The notes under the pieces are model-generated. The model was not told the DNA's origin, did no database searches, and saw nothing but the letters and a program-made list of their open reading frames with translations. The translations under genes and the position numbers were made by a program. 64,000 nt of DNA from Roseovarius autotrophicus (GTDB lineage Bacteria; Pseudomonadota; Alphaproteobacteria; Rhodobacterales; Rhodobacteraceae): the NCBI RefSeq assembly GCF_018069895.1, contig NZ_JAGQDH010000004.1:62001-126000 (forward strand), read 5' to 3'. Below are positions 62,133 to 64,000 of this stretch, in pieces (within the stretch, counting starts at the first letter, position 1; each line of letters starts with the position of its first letter).

Positions 62133-64000
62133 TCAGTTCGTGTAGTATTTCGAACCGTATCCACCATAGGCACCGTAGCGCCCGCCATAGCCATACCGCT
62201 TCATCCCGGCAGTGTTGATCTGACTGAGGATGAGACCGGTCGGCTGGATCCGCGACGCATGCAACTGGCGCAGGGATTCGCTGACCTGCGCACGGCTCGT
62301 GCTGTCCCAGCGGACCGAGAAGAGCAATGCATCGGCGGTCTTTGCGATGATGCGCGCATCGGGCACGACAAGAACTGGCGGCGTATCGATGATGATCACG
62401 TCATACCTCTCGCGCAATGCCGCGAGAAAGTGCCGGAACCTCTCGGAGGAGAACAGGTCGGCCGCGTTGACGACGCTCTTGTCGCCGAGAATGACATCGG
62501 CGCCAAAACCCGCAGGGCGAAACACCACCTCGTCAAGGGAGCGATCGCCGGCAAGCACCGAAACGATGCCATGTTTCGGCGCGTCGCTGAAATATTCGTT
62601 CAGGGTGCGGCGACGGATGTCGCCCTCGATCAGCAGCACCTTCTTGCCGAGACCGACAAAATTGTCGGCCAGCGCCAGCGCGTTTGTCGTCTTGCCCTCG
62701 CCCGGAATGGATGAAGTCGACACGATGACCTGTGGCGGATTGTCGATGCTCGAAAGCAGAAGCGAGGTGCGCAGGTCGCGCACCGCCTCCATGGCGGCCG
62801 AGGTCGGTTTGTCGCGCATGTAGGCAAGGATATCGAGACGTTTCGCGCCAGGGATCCGCGGCACCTGCCCCATGACGTTCAGCCCGGTATGACGTTCGAG
62901 TTCGCCAGACGTGCGAAATCCGTTGCTGCGCAATTCGCGCAGGAGCACGAGCGCGACACCGAAGATGACGCCCAAGACACCAGCCAGCGCCAGAACCAGG
63001 GATTTGCGGGGATAGGAGGGGAAGACCGGCACGACTGCGGCGGACAGGACGCGGCTGTCGGCTTGCTGGATGCCTTGCTGTGCCGAGGTCTCCTTGAGGC
63101 GTGTCAGGAAATGCTCGTAGAGCAGGCGCGTCGCGTCGGCCACGCGGGTAAGTTGCTGCAACTGGATCAGATCCCGGCCTTGCGCCTCGATCTGCCGCGA
63201 CAACGCCTGTTCGGCCTGTTCCACGAGGGCAAGCTGCTGGGCGTTGCGCTGATCATCCACGCGCGCCCGCTCCAGCACACGCTGGAACTGGCGGTCAAAC
63301 AGCAGATCGGCATCGGCGCGCCCCTGGTCCATCTGTGCCAGCAGGCGTGTCAGCTCCGTATCGCCCGCAATCTCGGCGCGTTCGGCGCGCCCCGATTCCC
63401 CCTCGAGCGCGGCAAGCCTCTGCCGGGAGGCATTGCGCGCCTCCCGAAGCGAAGCGATTCGCTCGCGCGTGTCCTTGAGCTGACGTTCCAACCCGCGAAG
63501 CACCTCGACCGAGACAAGATCGGTCTGCGTGTTGAACTGCGATACGGCCTCCTCGGCGGCCTCGACCTCGCGTTCCAGCTCGATCACGCGCTCGCTGAGC
63601 CACTCGGTCGCTTGCTCCATCTTGTCGAACTTCACTTCGATCTGGTTGCGAATGTAGATATCCGCGATGGCATCCGCGATCCTAGCGGATTTGCGGGGAT
63701 CCTCGGTGATCACGTTGATGTCGAAGACAAGGCTGTTGCGGACGCTGCTGATCTTGACCCTTTCAAGAAGGCCGGTGATCGCCTGATTCCGCTCGCGGTT
63801 GTCAACAAGCTGCGCCGCCTCGGTTGCCGGCGAGGCCGCATCGGAAAACCACGCCCGGATGCGGGCGACGGGGCCGGGCGCGCGCAGGTCCGGATTGAAC
63901 TCCGGATCGGCCGCCAGGTCGAGCCGGTCAACGACCTTGCCCATCAGGCTCCGGGCACGCAGAACCTCGATCTCGGTCGTGATCGTCGCCGTGCTGACCT
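62133..64000 (-). CDS. Wzc/GumC-type polysaccharide co-polymerase with tyrosine kinase domain (5' end outside window)
   Basis: The frame stays open through the right edge (a further 18 codons beyond the first in-window ATG at 63944, ending TATITTEIEVLRARS), so the start lies outside. Visible parts are a Wzz chain-length region, a long coiled coil (~63050-63650), and a membrane helix near 62985 (VLALAGVLGVIFGVALVLL). A BY-kinase domain has Walker A TSSIPGEGKTT, Walker A' VLLIEGDIRRR and Walker B VIIIDTPP. It ends in a Tyr-rich tail (GYGGRYGAYGGYGSKYYTN) for autophosphorylation. It controls exopolysaccharide export. Confidence 0.93.
   Translation of the reverse strand, partial: VSTATITTEIEVLRARSLMGKVVDRLDLAADPEFNPDLRAPGPVARIRAWFSDAASPATEAAQLVDNRERNQAITGLLERVKISSVRNSLVFDINVITEDPRKSARIADAIADIYIRNQIEVKFDKMEQATEWLSERVIELEREVEAAEEAVSQFNTQTDLVSVEVLRGLERQLKDTRERIASLREARNASRQRLAALEGESGRAERAEIAGDTELTRLLAQMDQGRADADLLFDRQFQRVLERARVDDQRNAQQLALVEQAEQALSRQIEAQGRDLIQLQQLTRVADATRLLYEHFLTRLKETSAQQGIQQADSRVLSAAVVPVFPSYPRKSLVLALAGVLGVIFGVALVLLRELRSNGFRTSGELERHTGLNVMGQVPRIPGAKRLDILAYMRDKPTSAAMEAVRDLRTSLLLSSIDNPPQVIVSTSSIPGEGKTTNALALADNFVGLGKKVLLIEGDIRRRTLNEYFSDAPKHGIVSVLAGDRSLDEVVFRPAGFGADVILGDKSVVNAADLFSSERFRHFLAALRERYDVIIIDTPPVLVVPDARIIAKTADALLFSVRWDSTSRAQVSESLRQLHASRIQPTGLILSQINTAGMKRYGYGGRYGAYGGYGSKYYTN

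Overview
The window is GC-rich chromosomal DNA of an alphaproteobacterium, most likely a Rhodobacteraceae/Roseobacter-group member. Supporting this are the hisS-hisZ-hisG cluster with a short-form HisG, a class II (B12) ribonucleotide reductase, a short alphaproteobacterial ProRS, DUF1489, HdaA followed by ppk1 and ppx, a malyl-CoA lyase very like Rhodobacter Mcl1, and dispersed palindromes of alphaproteobacterial type. No rRNA, CRISPR, transposase or prophage was seen. One tRNA (Ala, CGC) is present.

Layout. 0-4.3 kb: end of an AsmA-like gene, a methyltransferase, a divergent Lrp regulator/leucine-dehydrogenase-like pair, and a secreted protein built from two internal repeats. 4.3-10.4 kb: a minus-strand peptide ABC transporter operon (SBP, two permeases, two ATPases) interrupted by an AT-rich gene with a HEPN-like R-x4-H motif. 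10.5-14.1 kb: slyX, then hisS-hisZ-hisG. 14.1-15.7 kb: two tandemly duplicated outer-membrane beta-barrel genes. 15.8-19.8 kb: DUF1489 and nrdJ, which carries an apparently intact intein with a LAGLIDADG endonuclease just before the catalytic cysteine. 19.8-26.5 kb: an accessory stretch of remnants of two regulators, an OmpA-like protein, an esterase and several tiny envelope or membrane proteins.

26.5-43.4 kb: an almost complete Calvin-Benson-Bassham cluster. cbbR1 diverges from cbbL-cbbS-cbbQ-cbbO (form IA RuBisCO with a CbbQ/CbbO activase). A second cbbR, on the minus strand, then diverges from cbbF-P-T-G-K-A-tpiA-E-Y-Z. Together these encode CO2 fixation, RuBP regeneration, removal of RuBisCO inhibitors and phosphoglycolate salvage. 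Only ribose-5-phosphate isomerase is missing, and CbbF would also have to act as the sedoheptulose bisphosphatase. The organism is therefore probably a facultative autotroph.

43.6-52.4 kb: tRNA-Ala, a ferric-reductase-like flavoprotein, proS, a PerM/AI-2E permease, hdaA, ppk1 (with a possible Pho box) and ppx. 52.4-58.8 kb: an Lrp regulator diverging from ald, then a second peptide ABC transporter with a fused double ATPase and no binding protein. 58.8-62.1 kb: mcl1, a shrunken dgcN remnant, dgcA and a D-amino-acid transaminase. The window ends inside a Wzc-type tyrosine kinase gene for polysaccharide export.

The most unusual points are the HEPN-like gene spliced into the dpp operon, the nrdJ intein, a recurring GAGTATTT...GAAC..TGAA intergenic motif, stem-covarying palindromes (one inside nrdJ), the mosaic cbb cluster, and the internally deleted dgcN. 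I found no clearly new multi-gene system.
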